A stretch of DNA of 64,000 nt from Hyphomicrobiales bacterium. GTDB lineage: Bacteria > Pseudomonadota > Alphaproteobacteria > Rhizobiales > Beijerinckiaceae. Position numbers and translations under genes: made by a program. Positions 52,298 to 62,914 of the stretch are shown in pieces (within the stretch, counting starts at the first letter, position 1; each line of letters begins with the position of its first letter). The stretch is taken from NCBI GenBank assembly GCA_017302635.1, contig JAFLCX010000001.1, positions 1 to 64,000 on the forward strand, read 5' to 3'. The notes beneath the pieces are model-generated. The model did not search any database, was not told the origin of the DNA, and saw only the letters and a list, made by a program, of their open reading frames with translations.

Positions 52298-53059
52298 GTG
52301 CAACCGCCCCCAGCGCGATATCCCGATCTTGAAGGTGCCCCGGTCCTGATCACGGGCGGGGCGGACGGCATTGGCAGGGCGATGGCGGAGGCGTTTCTCG
52401 CCCAAGGATCGTGCGTTGGCATTCTCGACATCAACCGGGAAGCGATCGGGCGATTTCAAGCCGATGCGCCCACACTCGCCGCCGAGCACGTGGACCTGCG
52501 CGACATTCCTGCAACCCTGACCGCGCTTTCCTGTCTTTCCGCGCGGATGGGCGAACCCCGCATTCTCATCAACAATGCCGCCCACGATGCGCGGCATGGT
52601 TTTGAGACGCTGAGCGTGGAGGAATGGGATGAACGGTTTGCCGTCAACCTGCGGCACATCATGTTCGTCTCGCAGGCCGTCGCACCGGCGATGCGTCGGG
52701 CTGGCGCCGGCGTGATCCTCAATATGGGGTCGACCGCCTGGATGAAGGCTTCGACCAATATGATCGCCTACGCGACCGCAAAATCGGCGGTCGAGGGCTT
52801 CACCCGCTCCCTCTCACGAGAACTGGGCCGAGACGGCATTCGCGTCAACGCGATCGCTCCGGGCTGGGTCATGACGAGGCGGCAGATCGAACACCATGCC
52901 ACGCCCGAAAAGCGTGCTGCCAATCTCGAAGCACAGTCGCTCCAGCGCGAAATCCAGCCTGAGGATATCGCCGCAGCCGCACTGTTTCTGTGCTCGGAAG
53001 GCGCCGGCGCCATCACCGGGCAAACCCTGATTGTCGATGGTGGGATGTGCTACGGCTGA
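52298..53059 (+). CDS. Short-chain dehydrogenase, sugar type (cluster B)
   Basis: A 253-residue classical SDR. It has TGGADGIG at residues 19-26, NNAAHD near 92-97 and catalytic Tyr158-x3-Lys162 (YATAK), ending ITGQTLIVDGGM. It starts at GTG 52298, five bases after the lactonase-fusion stop; ATG codons in frame come only later, within the nucleotide-binding fold. The TGGADGIG form with a following Asp-rich strand (GILDINRE) indicates preference for NAD. Sugar 1-dehydrogenases of the galactose/arabinose/fucose type are similar. Its end overlaps the convergent LacI gene by 10 bases, leaving no room for a terminator. Confidence 0.82.
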   Translation: MQPPPARYPDLEGAPVLITGGADGIGRAMAEAFLAQGSCVGILDINREAIGRFQADAPTLAAEHVDLRDIPATLTALSCLSARMGEPRILINNAAHDARHGFETLSVEEWDERFAVNLRHIMFVSQAVAPAMRRAGAGVILNMGSTAWMKASTNMIAYATAKSAVEGFTRSLSRELGRDGIRVNAIAPGWVMTRRQIEHHATPEKRAANLEAQSLQREIQPEDIAAAALFLCSEGAGAITGQTLIVDGGMCYG

Positions 53060-54087
53060 GCCGGACCAGTCGAGCGCCGCACGATGAGTTCGACCGGCAA
53101 GCAGGCCCATGGCTCGGTGATCTGCTGGCGCAGGACTGCGATGAGTTTTTTGGCGGCCTCCGATCCGATCTGTGCTGTCGGCACGTGAACGGTCGTCAAT
53201 GACGGCGAGACATGTGCCGACATATCAAGATCATCGATGCCCGCAATCGAGAGATCGCCGGGAACAGACAGGCCACGCGCCTGCGCCTCGACCATACAGC
53301 CAATCGCGATCAGATCGATCCCGCACACGATGGCGGTGGGCGGATCAGCCAGTTCGAGCAACTTGGTGCACCCCATGCGCCCCCCGGCCAACGTGGGCGA
53401 TTGTTCGCAGACGAGCGAGGCCGGCAAGGTGAGCCCTGCCTGTTCGAGCGCGAGGCGAACCCCATCGCGCCGCGCGCGCTGCCGATCGTTGAAGCGCACC
53501 GCGCCTGTGATCGCGCCGATCCGGCGATGGCCCAACTCGATCAGATGCCGCGCGGCGATCTCCCCAGCCCGCTCATTATCGACCACGATGGCGGGCACAC
53601 CGGGCGGCGCGCGCCATGTAAGCACGACGGGCACCGGGCTCGCGGCGAGAAGTGCGGCAGCCTCCGGCGCGCGTTCGGCCCCGACCAGAATGAGCCCATC
53701 GACGCCGCGAGACAGCAGGTTCCGGATCGCCTCCGTCTCGGCGGCCGGATTGAAATCGTGAGAGGCGACCAGAAGCTGATACCCCTCGGCCGCCAAGGCG
53801 GCCTGCATGCCCTGCAAGGCCTTGGAGAAAATGGCATTGTCGAGCGTCGGCACGACCGCGCCAATGGTCATCGAGCGCCCGGATGCCAGGGCGCGGGCCG
53901 CCGCATCGGGCTTGTAACCCAGCCTCTCGGCTGCGCGGCGCACGCGCGAGAGCGTCTCCTCCGAAAGGAGATCGGGGCGGGAAAGTGCCCGCGAGACAGT
54001 GGCGGGCGAGACTCCGGCATCCTTCGCCACATCGCTCAGGCGCGTCCTCCGGCGGGCCGCAGGAGAGGCAGTGAAATTTTCTTTCAT
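53050..54087 (-). CDS. LacI-family transcriptional regulator (cluster C)
   Basis: A 345-residue LacI/GalR regulator. Helix-turn-helix LSDVAKDAGVSPATVSRAL is at about residues 18-36, the hinge is KPDAAARALASGRS, and the sensor domain shows IGAVVPTLDNAIFSKALQGM and SIAGIDDLDMSAHVSPSLTT. It is divergent from the sulfonate-type ABC operon that starts at 54242. A perfect LacI-type operator (54190-54203) lies in the gap, so repression of that operon is likely. GntR-like gluconate regulators share its start TRLSDVAKDAGVS. Confidence 0.9.
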   Translation of the reverse strand: MKENFTASPAARRRTRLSDVAKDAGVSPATVSRALSRPDLLSEETLSRVRRAAERLGYKPDAAARALASGRSMTIGAVVPTLDNAIFSKALQGMQAALAAEGYQLLVASHDFNPAAETEAIRNLLSRGVDGLILVGAERAPEAAALLAASPVPVVLTWRAPPGVPAIVVDNERAGEIAARHLIELGHRRIGAITGAVRFNDRQRARRDGVRLALEQAGLTLPASLVCEQSPTLAGGRMGCTKLLELADPPTAIVCGIDLIAIGCMVEAQARGLSVPGDLSIAGIDDLDMSAHVSPSLTTVHVPTAQIGSEAAKKLIAVLRQQITEPWACLPVELIVRRSTGPAQP

Positions 54088-54156
54088 GTCGTCTTTCTAG
54101 ATCGGACACGCTTTTTGCGCAACAATCATGCAAAAAACTTTCATGTCGACGGGCAA

Positions 54157-54203
54157 TTGACAGTCTGATCGATCTGGTTTCATCTTGAATGAAAGCGCTT
54201 GCA
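54157..54203 (+). promoter_or_regulatory. Promoter with perfect LacI operator before cluster C
   Basis: A perfect -35 box TTGACA (54157-54162) is followed after 18 bases by a weak -10 CATCTT (54181-54186). Just downstream is TGAAAGCGCTTGCA (54190-54203), which fits the LacI/GalR consensus TGnAAnCGnTTnCA at every fixed position. The operator would cover the transcription start, the classic place for repression. The ATG of the first permease is at 54242. The divergent LacI gene starts at 54087. Confidence 0.65.
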
Positions 54204-54241
54204 AACAAAGGCGCGACAATCATCGGGAAGAGGCGCTCGGC

Positions 54242-55027
54242 ATGAAAACGCCGTCGAACCGCAAGGGCCTGATCGGATTGGCCACGCTGGCCGGCCTCAT
54301 CATCCTGTGGTTTCTGCTGACGAGTGTGACAGGTTGGGTATCTGGCGGGCGTTTCCCCTCGCCGGCCGAGTTCTGGATGTCACTGAAGCAGATTTCCGGT
54401 CGTGGCTATGCCGGAGCGACGCTCGCAAGCCACGCCCTGCACAGCCTCAAGCTGGTTGCGATGGGGTTTGTGGTTGCCGTGCTGACCGGCGTTCCGCTCG
54501 GGCTTTGGATGGGCTGGAGCCGCCGCGCCGAAGCGTTCATCAACCCGGTCTTCCTGATCATCCGCCCTATCCCGCCGCTCGCATGGATTCCGCTGGCGAT
54601 TCTCTGGCTCGGGCTCGGCGATGCCGCCAAGATCATGGTGATCTGGTTCTCGGCTTTCGTTCCATCGGTCATCAACGCCTTCACCGGTGTGCGTAACATC
54701 GAGAGGCCTGTGCTGGAGGCCGCGCGTATGCTCGGCACACCGCGTTGGCGGATGGTGCGCGAGGTGATCCTGCCTGCTGCATCGCCCATGATTTTCACCG
54801 GCTTGCGGCTGTCGCTTCAGGCGAGTTGGACCACACTAGTGGCCGCCGAGCTGGTGGGCGCGCTGATGGGTGTCGGCTTTGTGCTGAACATGGCGCAGCA
54901 GGATATCTATCCGGGCATGATCCTCGTCGGCATGATCACAGTCGGCCTCCTGGGCTGGGCCACAACGCTTCTCCTCACAAGAGCCGAGCGTCGGGCCCTC
55001 GCGTGGAACGTGGCAGCGAGGGATTGA
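54242..55027 (+). CDS. ABC transporter permease, taurine/sulfonate/nitrate type
   Basis: A 261-residue permease of the SsuC/TauC type with about six helices. It has a first helix near residues 11-30 (LIGLATLAGLIILWFLLTSV), the conserved segment RPIPPLAWIPLAILWLGLGD, and the loop LEAARMLGTPRWRMVREVIL, which is this family's ATPase contact. ATG 54242 follows GGGAAGAGG; the longer frame upstream crosses the operator, so it is not used. With the next permease it forms a two-permease importer, where SsuC/TauC systems normally use one. Confidence 0.86.
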   Translation: MKTPSNRKGLIGLATLAGLIILWFLLTSVTGWVSGGRFPSPAEFWMSLKQISGRGYAGATLASHALHSLKLVAMGFVVAVLTGVPLGLWMGWSRRAEAFINPVFLIIRPIPPLAWIPLAILWLGLGDAAKIMVIWFSAFVPSVINAFTGVRNIERPVLEAARMLGTPRWRMVREVILPAASPMIFTGLRLSLQASWTTLVAAELVGALMGVGFVLNMAQQDIYPGMILVGMITVGLLGWATTLLLTRAERRALAWNVAARD

Positions 55028-55031
55028 ACCG

Positions 55032-55820
55032 ATGAACGATCGCCCCCTCTCCTTCGCGGAAACGTTCTTCCTCGGCCTCGCTGGTCTCGTCGGTTTTATC
55101 GGGCTCTGGACCTTCCTTTCCGTCTCGGGGATCGTGCCGCGCCAGTTCCTGCCCAATCCGCTTGATGTCGCGACGCGCTTTATCCAGCTTCTGTCGGCGC
55201 CTTTTGCCGGTGCAACCTTGCCCATGCATCTGGCTTCGAGTTTCGAGCGCTACGCTTATGGCGTGCTTCTCGCGGCCTTTGTCGGGGTACCGCTCGGGCT
55301 GCTGATGGGGTGGTTTCGCCTGCTCGACGATATCGTGACACCGATTTTCGACGGGCTGCGTTTCATCGCGCCGATCGCCTGGGTGCCCTTCGCGGCTCTG
55401 TGGTTCGGAACGGGGATCGGCGGGCCGGTGATGATCATCTTCGCCGGGGCTTTCCCGCCCTGCCTGATCAATGCCTATCGCGGCGCGCGCTTTGTCGAAC
55501 CACGCCTCATCGAGGCAGGCCGGATGCTGGGGACCCCCAATTCGCGCATGATCCTCGAAGTGCTGCTGCCGGCTGCCGTGCCCTCGATCATCGCAGGTTT
55601 GCGTGTCTCAGCCGGCCTCGGGTGGCAGTCGCTCGTTGGAGCGGAACTGATCGTCGCTGCGGCGGGTGTCGGCTTCATGATGGTTCAGGCGCAGGGCTCG
55701 GTCCAGACCCAGACCGTGATGGTCGGGATGATCGCGATCGGCCTTGTGGGCATGCTGATCGACGTTCTGCTGCGCCAGGGTGAAGCCTGGCTGCGGCGCC
55801 GCCGTGGTCTTGAGGCTTGA
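55032..55820 (+). CDS. ABC transporter permease, taurine/sulfonate type, second copy
   Basis: A 262-residue SsuC/TauC-like permease. It has the family motif LRFIAPIAWVPFAALWFGTG and the contact loop IEAGRMLGTPNSRMILEVLL. First helix FFLGLAGLVGFIGLWTFLSV. Four bases after the first permease, it is clearly a diverged duplicate (shared segments around the RMLGTP loop), so the importer is probably a heterodimer. The ATPase gene follows after 11 bases. Confidence 0.86.
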   Translation: MNDRPLSFAETFFLGLAGLVGFIGLWTFLSVSGIVPRQFLPNPLDVATRFIQLLSAPFAGATLPMHLASSFERYAYGVLLAAFVGVPLGLLMGWFRLLDDIVTPIFDGLRFIAPIAWVPFAALWFGTGIGGPVMIIFAGAFPPCLINAYRGARFVEPRLIEAGRMLGTPNSRMILEVLLPAAVPSIIAGLRVSAGLGWQSLVGAELIVAAAGVGFMMVQAQGSVQTQTVMVGMIAIGLVGMLIDVLLRQGEAWLRRRRGLEA

Positions 55821-55831
55821 GGAGAAGCAGA

Positions 55832-56620
55832 ATGGGCTCGATCAGCTTTCAATCGGTCGACAAGGTATTCGGCGGTAGCGTCAAGGCGCTGGACGACATC
55901 AACCTCGAGATTGCGGACAAGGAATTCGTGGCGATTGTCGGCCCCTCCGGCTGCGGCAAGACCACCTGTCTGCGCATGGTCGCGGGCTTCGAGGCGGCGT
56001 CAAGCGGGACCGTGAGCGTGAACGGCCGGCCGGTGACATCTCCGGGACCGGACCGCGCGGTCGTGTTTCAGCAGTTTGCGCTGTTTCCGTGGAAGACCGT
56101 GCGGGAGAATATCGATCTCGGCCTGCGCAACAAGAATCTCGCGATCGGCGAACGGAGCGAACTCATCGCCGGGGCGCTGAAGCTGATGAACCTCGAAAGC
56201 CATGCCGATGCCTTCCCGCATCAGCTGTCGGGCGGCATGCAGCAGCGCGTCGCCATCGCGCGCGCCTATGTGCTCGACCCCGAAGTGCTGCTGATGGATG
56301 AGCCCTTCGGTGCGCTCGACGCCCAGACTCGCGTGGTGATGCAGGAAGAACTGGTGCGGATATCGCGGCGCAATCCGCGCACGGTTCTGTTCATCACGCA
56401 TGCGGTGGAAGAAGCGGTCTACCTCGCTGATCGCGTCGCGATCATGACCCGCCGGCCGGGGCGCATCAAGGAAGTGCTGGATATCAAGGCCGTGCGCGAA
56501 CGTGAGGCCTGGGACAAATACCCGAAGATCGAGGACGTGATGGACCTCGAATCCTTCGTGCACCTGCGCACTCATATCTGGAAGTCGCTGCGCGAGGAAA
56601 AGGGCTTCAAGGATGTCTGA
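55832..56620 (+). CDS. ABC transporter ATPase, SsuB/TauB type
   Basis: A 262-residue ATPase for the sulfonate-type importer. Walker A GPSGCGKT is at residues 37-44, the Q-loop is VFQQFALFPWKTV (the FPW form is typical of SsuB/TauB), signature LSGGMQQ at 132-138, Walker B LLMDEP at 153-158 and FITHAVEEAVYLADR. ATG 55832 follows GAGGAGAAGCAGA. It has no extra regulatory domain. The gene overlaps the DegT gene by 8 bases, linking import to metabolism. Confidence 0.9.
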   Translation: MGSISFQSVDKVFGGSVKALDDINLEIADKEFVAIVGPSGCGKTTCLRMVAGFEAASSGTVSVNGRPVTSPGPDRAVVFQQFALFPWKTVRENIDLGLRNKNLAIGERSELIAGALKLMNLESHADAFPHQLSGGMQQRVAIARAYVLDPEVLLMDEPFGALDAQTRVVMQEELVRISRRNPRTVLFITHAVEEAVYLADRVAIMTRRPGRIKEVLDIKAVREREAWDKYPKIEDVMDLESFVHLRTHIWKSLREEKGFKDV

Positions 56621-57866
56621 CGGCGCCCGCCTCCAGCGCGACCTCACGGAGCCGGAACCCATTCCGGAAGCGGGCATCGCGCGCGCCACGGAACTCATGC
56701 GCTCCGGTCGGCTGTTCCGTTATGGCGAGATGGGTGCGGACCAGCTCGACGTCTCCCTGCTGGAGCAGGAATTCGCGGCCTTTGTCGGGCGGCGTTTTTG
56801 TATTGCGGTGAATTCCGGTGGTGGAGCGCTGTTTCTGGCGCTGAAGGTTCTCGGTGTTCGGCCGGGAGACCCGGTGCTCGTGAACGGCTTCACGCTCGCC
56901 CCGGTTCCGGGCGCGATCCTGCATGCTTCGGCACGGCCAGTGATTGTCGAGATCGGCCGAGATTATGTGATCGATCCGGACGACCTGCGCCGCAAGGCCC
57001 GCGCTTCAGGCGCGAAAGTGCTTCTCCTGTCGCACATGCGGGGCCACATCGCAGATATGGATGCCGTGATGGCGGTCGTGGCGGAATGCGGCCTCAAGCT
57101 GGTGGAAGATTGCGCGCATTCGCTCTGCGCCTCTTGGAAGGGCCGGACAATCGGCACGTTCGGAGCGGCTGCCGGGTTTTCGGCACAGACCTACAAGCAC
57201 CTCAATGCTGGCGAGGGCGGGTTCCTCGTCCTCGATGACGAGACGATGGCCGCCCGCGCCATTCTCCACTCGGGGAGCTACATGCTGCATGGCCAGCATG
57301 TGAGTGCACCGGGGGCGGGTGTATTCGAGCGGCTCGGAGAAGAAGTTCCGAATTTCTCGATGCGCATGACGGCGTTGGCGGCAGCTCTGCTGCGCCCGCA
57401 GCTCGCCGAGTTGCCGCGTCGTGCCAAGCGCTGGAACGACATTCATGATCGCATTGCGGCTGGCCTGAGGCGCAGCCAGCATATCCGCGTGCCGGAGCGT
57501 GGCGGCGGGCAGGTTTTCTCGGCAACATCGGTGCAGTTTTCAGCCTCGGGCCTGTCACCCGACGAGATGAAGACATTTCTGGAGTTGGCGAAGGCGCGCG
57601 GCGTGCCGATCAAGTGGTTCGGCGCCGCGAAGCAGGCCGGCTTCACCAGTGCGCCACGCCATTGGCACTATGCCGGCGACCAGGGCCCGCTCGCGCAATC
57701 CCACGCCATTCTCGCCGACCTTTGCGACATTCGCACACCCGTGACGCTGACCGACGCGGAATGCGACCTCATCGCCGAGATCGTGCGCGATTCCATCGAG
57801 CGGACCGTTATCGGCCGATCGGAAACCAAGGCGGACCCGCAAGATCCGCTTCAGCAAGCTTCATGA
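56613..57866 (+). CDS. DegT/DnrJ/EryC1-family PLP enzyme (cluster C)
   Basis: A 417-residue fold-type I PLP-dependent enzyme. PLP-binding features are VNSGGGALFLALK near residue 70, Asp166 in VEDCAHSLCASW, and the Schiff-base Lys195 in AQTYKHLNAGEGG. Family members are usually sugar or cyclitol aminotransferases. Here it lies inside a sulfonate-type importer operon with dehydrogenases, so an amino group on the imported compound may be removed. It is unusual to see a DegT enzyme between an ABC ATPase and its binding protein; it sits 17 bases before the binding-protein gene. Confidence 0.8.
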   Translation: MSDGARLQRDLTEPEPIPEAGIARATELMRSGRLFRYGEMGADQLDVSLLEQEFAAFVGRRFCIAVNSGGGALFLALKVLGVRPGDPVLVNGFTLAPVPGAILHASARPVIVEIGRDYVIDPDDLRRKARASGAKVLLLSHMRGHIADMDAVMAVVAECGLKLVEDCAHSLCASWKGRTIGTFGAAAGFSAQTYKHLNAGEGGFLVLDDETMAARAILHSGSYMLHGQHVSAPGAGVFERLGEEVPNFSMRMTALAAALLRPQLAELPRRAKRWNDIHDRIAAGLRRSQHIRVPERGGGQVFSATSVQFSASGLSPDEMKTFLELAKARGVPIKWFGAAKQAGFTSAPRHWHYAGDQGPLAQSHAILADLCDIRTPVTLTDAECDLIAEIVRDSIERTVIGRSETKADPQDPLQQAS

Positions 57867-57883
57867 GCAACCAAGGGAGGACT

Positions 57884-60321
<2,438 letters not shown>

Positions 60322-61095
60322 ATGGGCTTCCGGCTGGAGCCGCTCTTCGATCTGACGGGCCGAACCGCGCTGGTCACCGGCGGAAACAGTGGTATCGGCC
60401 TCGCAATGGCCCGCGCCTTGGGTCTCGCCGGTGCCGGAGTGGTGCTCACGGCGCGGCGCAAGGCGGAGACCGATGATGCTATCGCCGCACTCGCCAGCGA
60501 GAGCATCGCAGCAAGAGGCCTCCTCGCCGATCTCGCGCAGCCGGATTGTGCTGAGGTTATCTCGGGCGGGCTGAAAAGCTTCGGCCTGGAGGCCGATATC
60601 CTCGTCAACGCGGCGGGCGTCAACCTGCGCCAGCCTTTCATGGAGGTGACGGCCGCTGCCTTCGACCTGCACATGGCGCTGCATCTTCGGGCCCCTTTCC
60701 TGCTCACGCAGGCCCTCGCGCCGGGAATGGCCTCCCGGAAATGGGGGCGGATCATCAACATCGCCTCCTTGCAGAGCACACGCGCCTTCCCGAACAGCGC
60801 GCCCTACGGCGCGGGCAAAGGCGGCATCGTCCAGCTCACGCGCGCTATCGCCGAGGAATGGTCGCGCCACGGCATCACATGCAACGCGATCGCGCCCGGA
60901 TTTTTTCCGACGCCCCTCACGGAGCCCGTGTTCAGCGATCCAGAACGCGCCGCAAAAAATGCGGCGCAGACCGCGATCGGCCGCAATGGCGTGCTGAACG
61001 ATCTCACCGGTGCAACCGTTTTCCTCGCTTCGGACGCTTCGGCTTACATTACCGGGCAGACCCTTGCCGTCGATGGCGGGTTCAGTGCCAAATAG
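60322..61095 (+). CDS. Short-chain dehydrogenase/reductase (cluster C)
   Basis: A 257-residue classical SDR directly abutting the HisD-type gene with no gap. TGGNSGIG is at residues 19-26, NAAGVN near 95-100, and catalytic Tyr162-x3-Lys166 in YGAGK with Ser149 upstream. It ends GQTLAVDGGFSAK. Arg-Arg after the second strand (TARRKAE) suggests NADP preference. In DHPS degradation SDR enzymes HpsO/HpsP interconvert the two stereoisomers through a ketone; by context this SDR could do so for the substrate here. Confidence 0.85.
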   Translation: MGFRLEPLFDLTGRTALVTGGNSGIGLAMARALGLAGAGVVLTARRKAETDDAIAALASESIAARGLLADLAQPDCAEVISGGLKSFGLEADILVNAAGVNLRQPFMEVTAAAFDLHMALHLRAPFLLTQALAPGMASRKWGRIINIASLQSTRAFPNSAPYGAGKGGIVQLTRAIAEEWSRHGITCNAIAPGFFPTPLTEPVFSDPERAAKNAAQTAIGRNGVLNDLTGATVFLASDASAYITGQTLAVDGGFSAK

Positions 61096-61104
61096 GATAA
61101 GCAC

Positions 61105-62100
61105 ATGAAAGCTCTGGTCTATCTGGGGGCGAATTCCCTGATCTACCGCGATGAACCACAGCCGAGTCCCGAAGCGGGTGAACTGCTGGTGCGGGTCGAG
61201 GCTGTCGGAATCTGCGGCTCTGACATGCATGCCTATCACGGGCATGACAGCCGCCGCCCGCCTCCGCTGATCCTGGGTCACGAAGCCGCCGGACGCATTG
61301 TCGGCGGCGCACGTGACGGCGAGCGTGTGACCATCAACCCGCTGGTTGTCGATCCCTCCTGCCCCTATGCGATCGAGGGACGCTGGCATCTATCGCCGAC
61401 GCGCCAGATCATCTCGATGCCGCCGCGCCCCGGCGCTTTTGCCGAGTATGTCCGCATCCCCGAGCGCAATGTCGTGCCCATCCCGGAAACGATGCCCATT
61501 GCACATGCCGCTTTAGCCGAGCCGGTCGCGGTATCGTGGCACGCGGTGCGGATCGGGATGGAGAAACTGCATCAGCCGCTCGCGTGCTGCCGCGTCGTCG
61601 TGCTGGGCGGCGGCGCGATCGGCCTTGCGGCCGCGATTGTCGCCCGCCATTTCGGCGCGAAAGATATCCGCATCGCCGAAACCAACACCCTGCGCACGCG
61701 CCTGATCGAAAAGGAGGAAGGTTTTGCGGTCTACGCGCCCGGCTCCGCCTCAGCGCCCGCCGAGAACAGCATCGATCTCGTGATCGATGCTGTGGGCGCG
61801 AATGCGACACGTGCCGCCGCTTCGGCTCTGGTGAGACCGGGTGGGGTGATCATCCATGCCGGCCTCCTGCCGGGGATGGATGGGCTCGATATCCGGAAGA
61901 TCACGTTGCAGGAGATCACCTTCTCTGGAACCTATTGCTACACGCCTTCCGATTTCCGGATGAGCGTCGAGGCCCTCGCTTCGGGAAACCTCGGTCGTTT
62001 GCGATGGTTCGCCGAACTCCCGCTCGCGGATGGCGCGGAGGCCTTCCGCTCGATCGATGCCGGCACGGCACAGGCCCCGAAGCTGATCCTGAGGTGCTGA
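61105..62100 (+). CDS. Zinc-type alcohol dehydrogenase, structural zinc lobe degenerate
   Basis: A 331-residue medium-chain dehydrogenase similar to L-idonate 5-dehydrogenase or sorbitol dehydrogenase. Catalytic zinc ligands are kept: Cys37 (GICGSD), His59 and Glu60 (LGHEAAG), and Glu139 (LAEPVAVSWHA). The coenzyme motif VLGGGAIGLAAA is near residues 167-178. The structural zinc loop, normally with four Cys around residues 90-110, keeps only one Cys (VVDPSCPYAIEG), so structural zinc is lost. It is shorter than usual by about ten residues. Likely polyol or hydroxy-acid oxidation within cluster C. Confidence 0.82.
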   Translation: MKALVYLGANSLIYRDEPQPSPEAGELLVRVEAVGICGSDMHAYHGHDSRRPPPLILGHEAAGRIVGGARDGERVTINPLVVDPSCPYAIEGRWHLSPTRQIISMPPRPGAFAEYVRIPERNVVPIPETMPIAHAALAEPVAVSWHAVRIGMEKLHQPLACCRVVVLGGGAIGLAAAIVARHFGAKDIRIAETNTLRTRLIEKEEGFAVYAPGSASAPAENSIDLVIDAVGANATRAAASALVRPGGVIIHAGLLPGMDGLDIRKITLQEITFSGTYCYTPSDFRMSVEALASGNLGRLRWFAELPLADGAEAFRSIDAGTAQAPKLILRC

Positions 62101-62170
62101 ACAAAGCCTTCACGCCATCGTGCATCGGCTGCGAGTTCGGACCGACTGGCCAAATCCGGGACGGAACGCC

Positions 62171-62863
62171 ATGATTGTCGCCATGAAACATGTCGCAATC
62201 CCAGCATTTCTCCTGCTTGGCCTTGGCCTTGCGCCCGCTCAGGCCGAACCCGTCACGTTCGGCCCCTCGCTCTCGGGACAGGGGTGGAAGACCCTGAATT
62301 TCCGCGGGTTGAAACCGGTCGACTTCAAAGCCGAAGGTGCGGCTCGCCTTGCGATCCGGGCGGACGGCGCCGCCAGCGTCATCTGGCGCGAACTCGATGA
62401 AAGCCTCTGGGCCAAAAGGCAGGCGAAATGGCGCTGGAAGGTCGATCAGTCTGTTCCCGCCACCAACCTTGCGATCAAGGGATCGGATGATCGCGCCATC
62501 GCGCTCTATTTCGTGTTCGCGAAAGACGAGGCGAGTGCGAAAAGTGCCAAGGGCGCGGCCTCACTTTCCTCGGCGATGTGGTGGTCATCCGGCGCGGCCC
62601 TCGTCTACATCTGGGGTGGCAATGGCGCGCGTGGACAGGTGGTCGCGAGCCCGCACATGGGAGCCTCGGGCAAGCTGGTGCTGCGCCAGCCCGGCGGCAT
62701 CACGAATCCCACTTTCCTGCCTGAGGCCGCCGATCTGGCCGCCGATTTCCGCCGCGCCTTTGGGCGCGAGCCGGGGCCGCTTGTGGGCATCGCCATCTCG
62801 TCGGATTCCGATGACACCAAAGGCACCAATATCGCTGCGATCGAGGCCCTGTCGGTCGAATGA
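62171..62863 (+). CDS. DUF3047 exported protein
   Basis: A 230-residue protein with a signal peptide (residues about 5-25, VAIPAFLLLGLGLAPAQA). The DUF3047 pattern is seen: RADGAASVIWRELDE, KWRWKVDQSVPATNLAIKGS, DDRAIALYFVF and SDSDDTKGTNIAAI. The family is a periplasmic beta-sandwich with Asp-rich loops; its role is unknown. ATG 62171 may be replaced by ATG 62183. It starts 70 bases after cluster C and is followed by another exported protein, so the two may form their own small operon. Confidence 0.75.
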   Translation: MIVAMKHVAIPAFLLLGLGLAPAQAEPVTFGPSLSGQGWKTLNFRGLKPVDFKAEGAARLAIRADGAASVIWRELDESLWAKRQAKWRWKVDQSVPATNLAIKGSDDRAIALYFVFAKDEASAKSAKGAASLSSAMWWSSGAALVYIWGGNGARGQVVASPHMGASGKLVLRQPGGITNPTFLPEAADLAADFRRAFGREPGPLVGIAISSDSDDTKGTNIAAIEALSVE

Positions 62864-62914
62864 GGGCTTTGACGAGCGGGTCTCGCCGCGCCATGTTGAG
62901 CATGAGGAGGCCTG

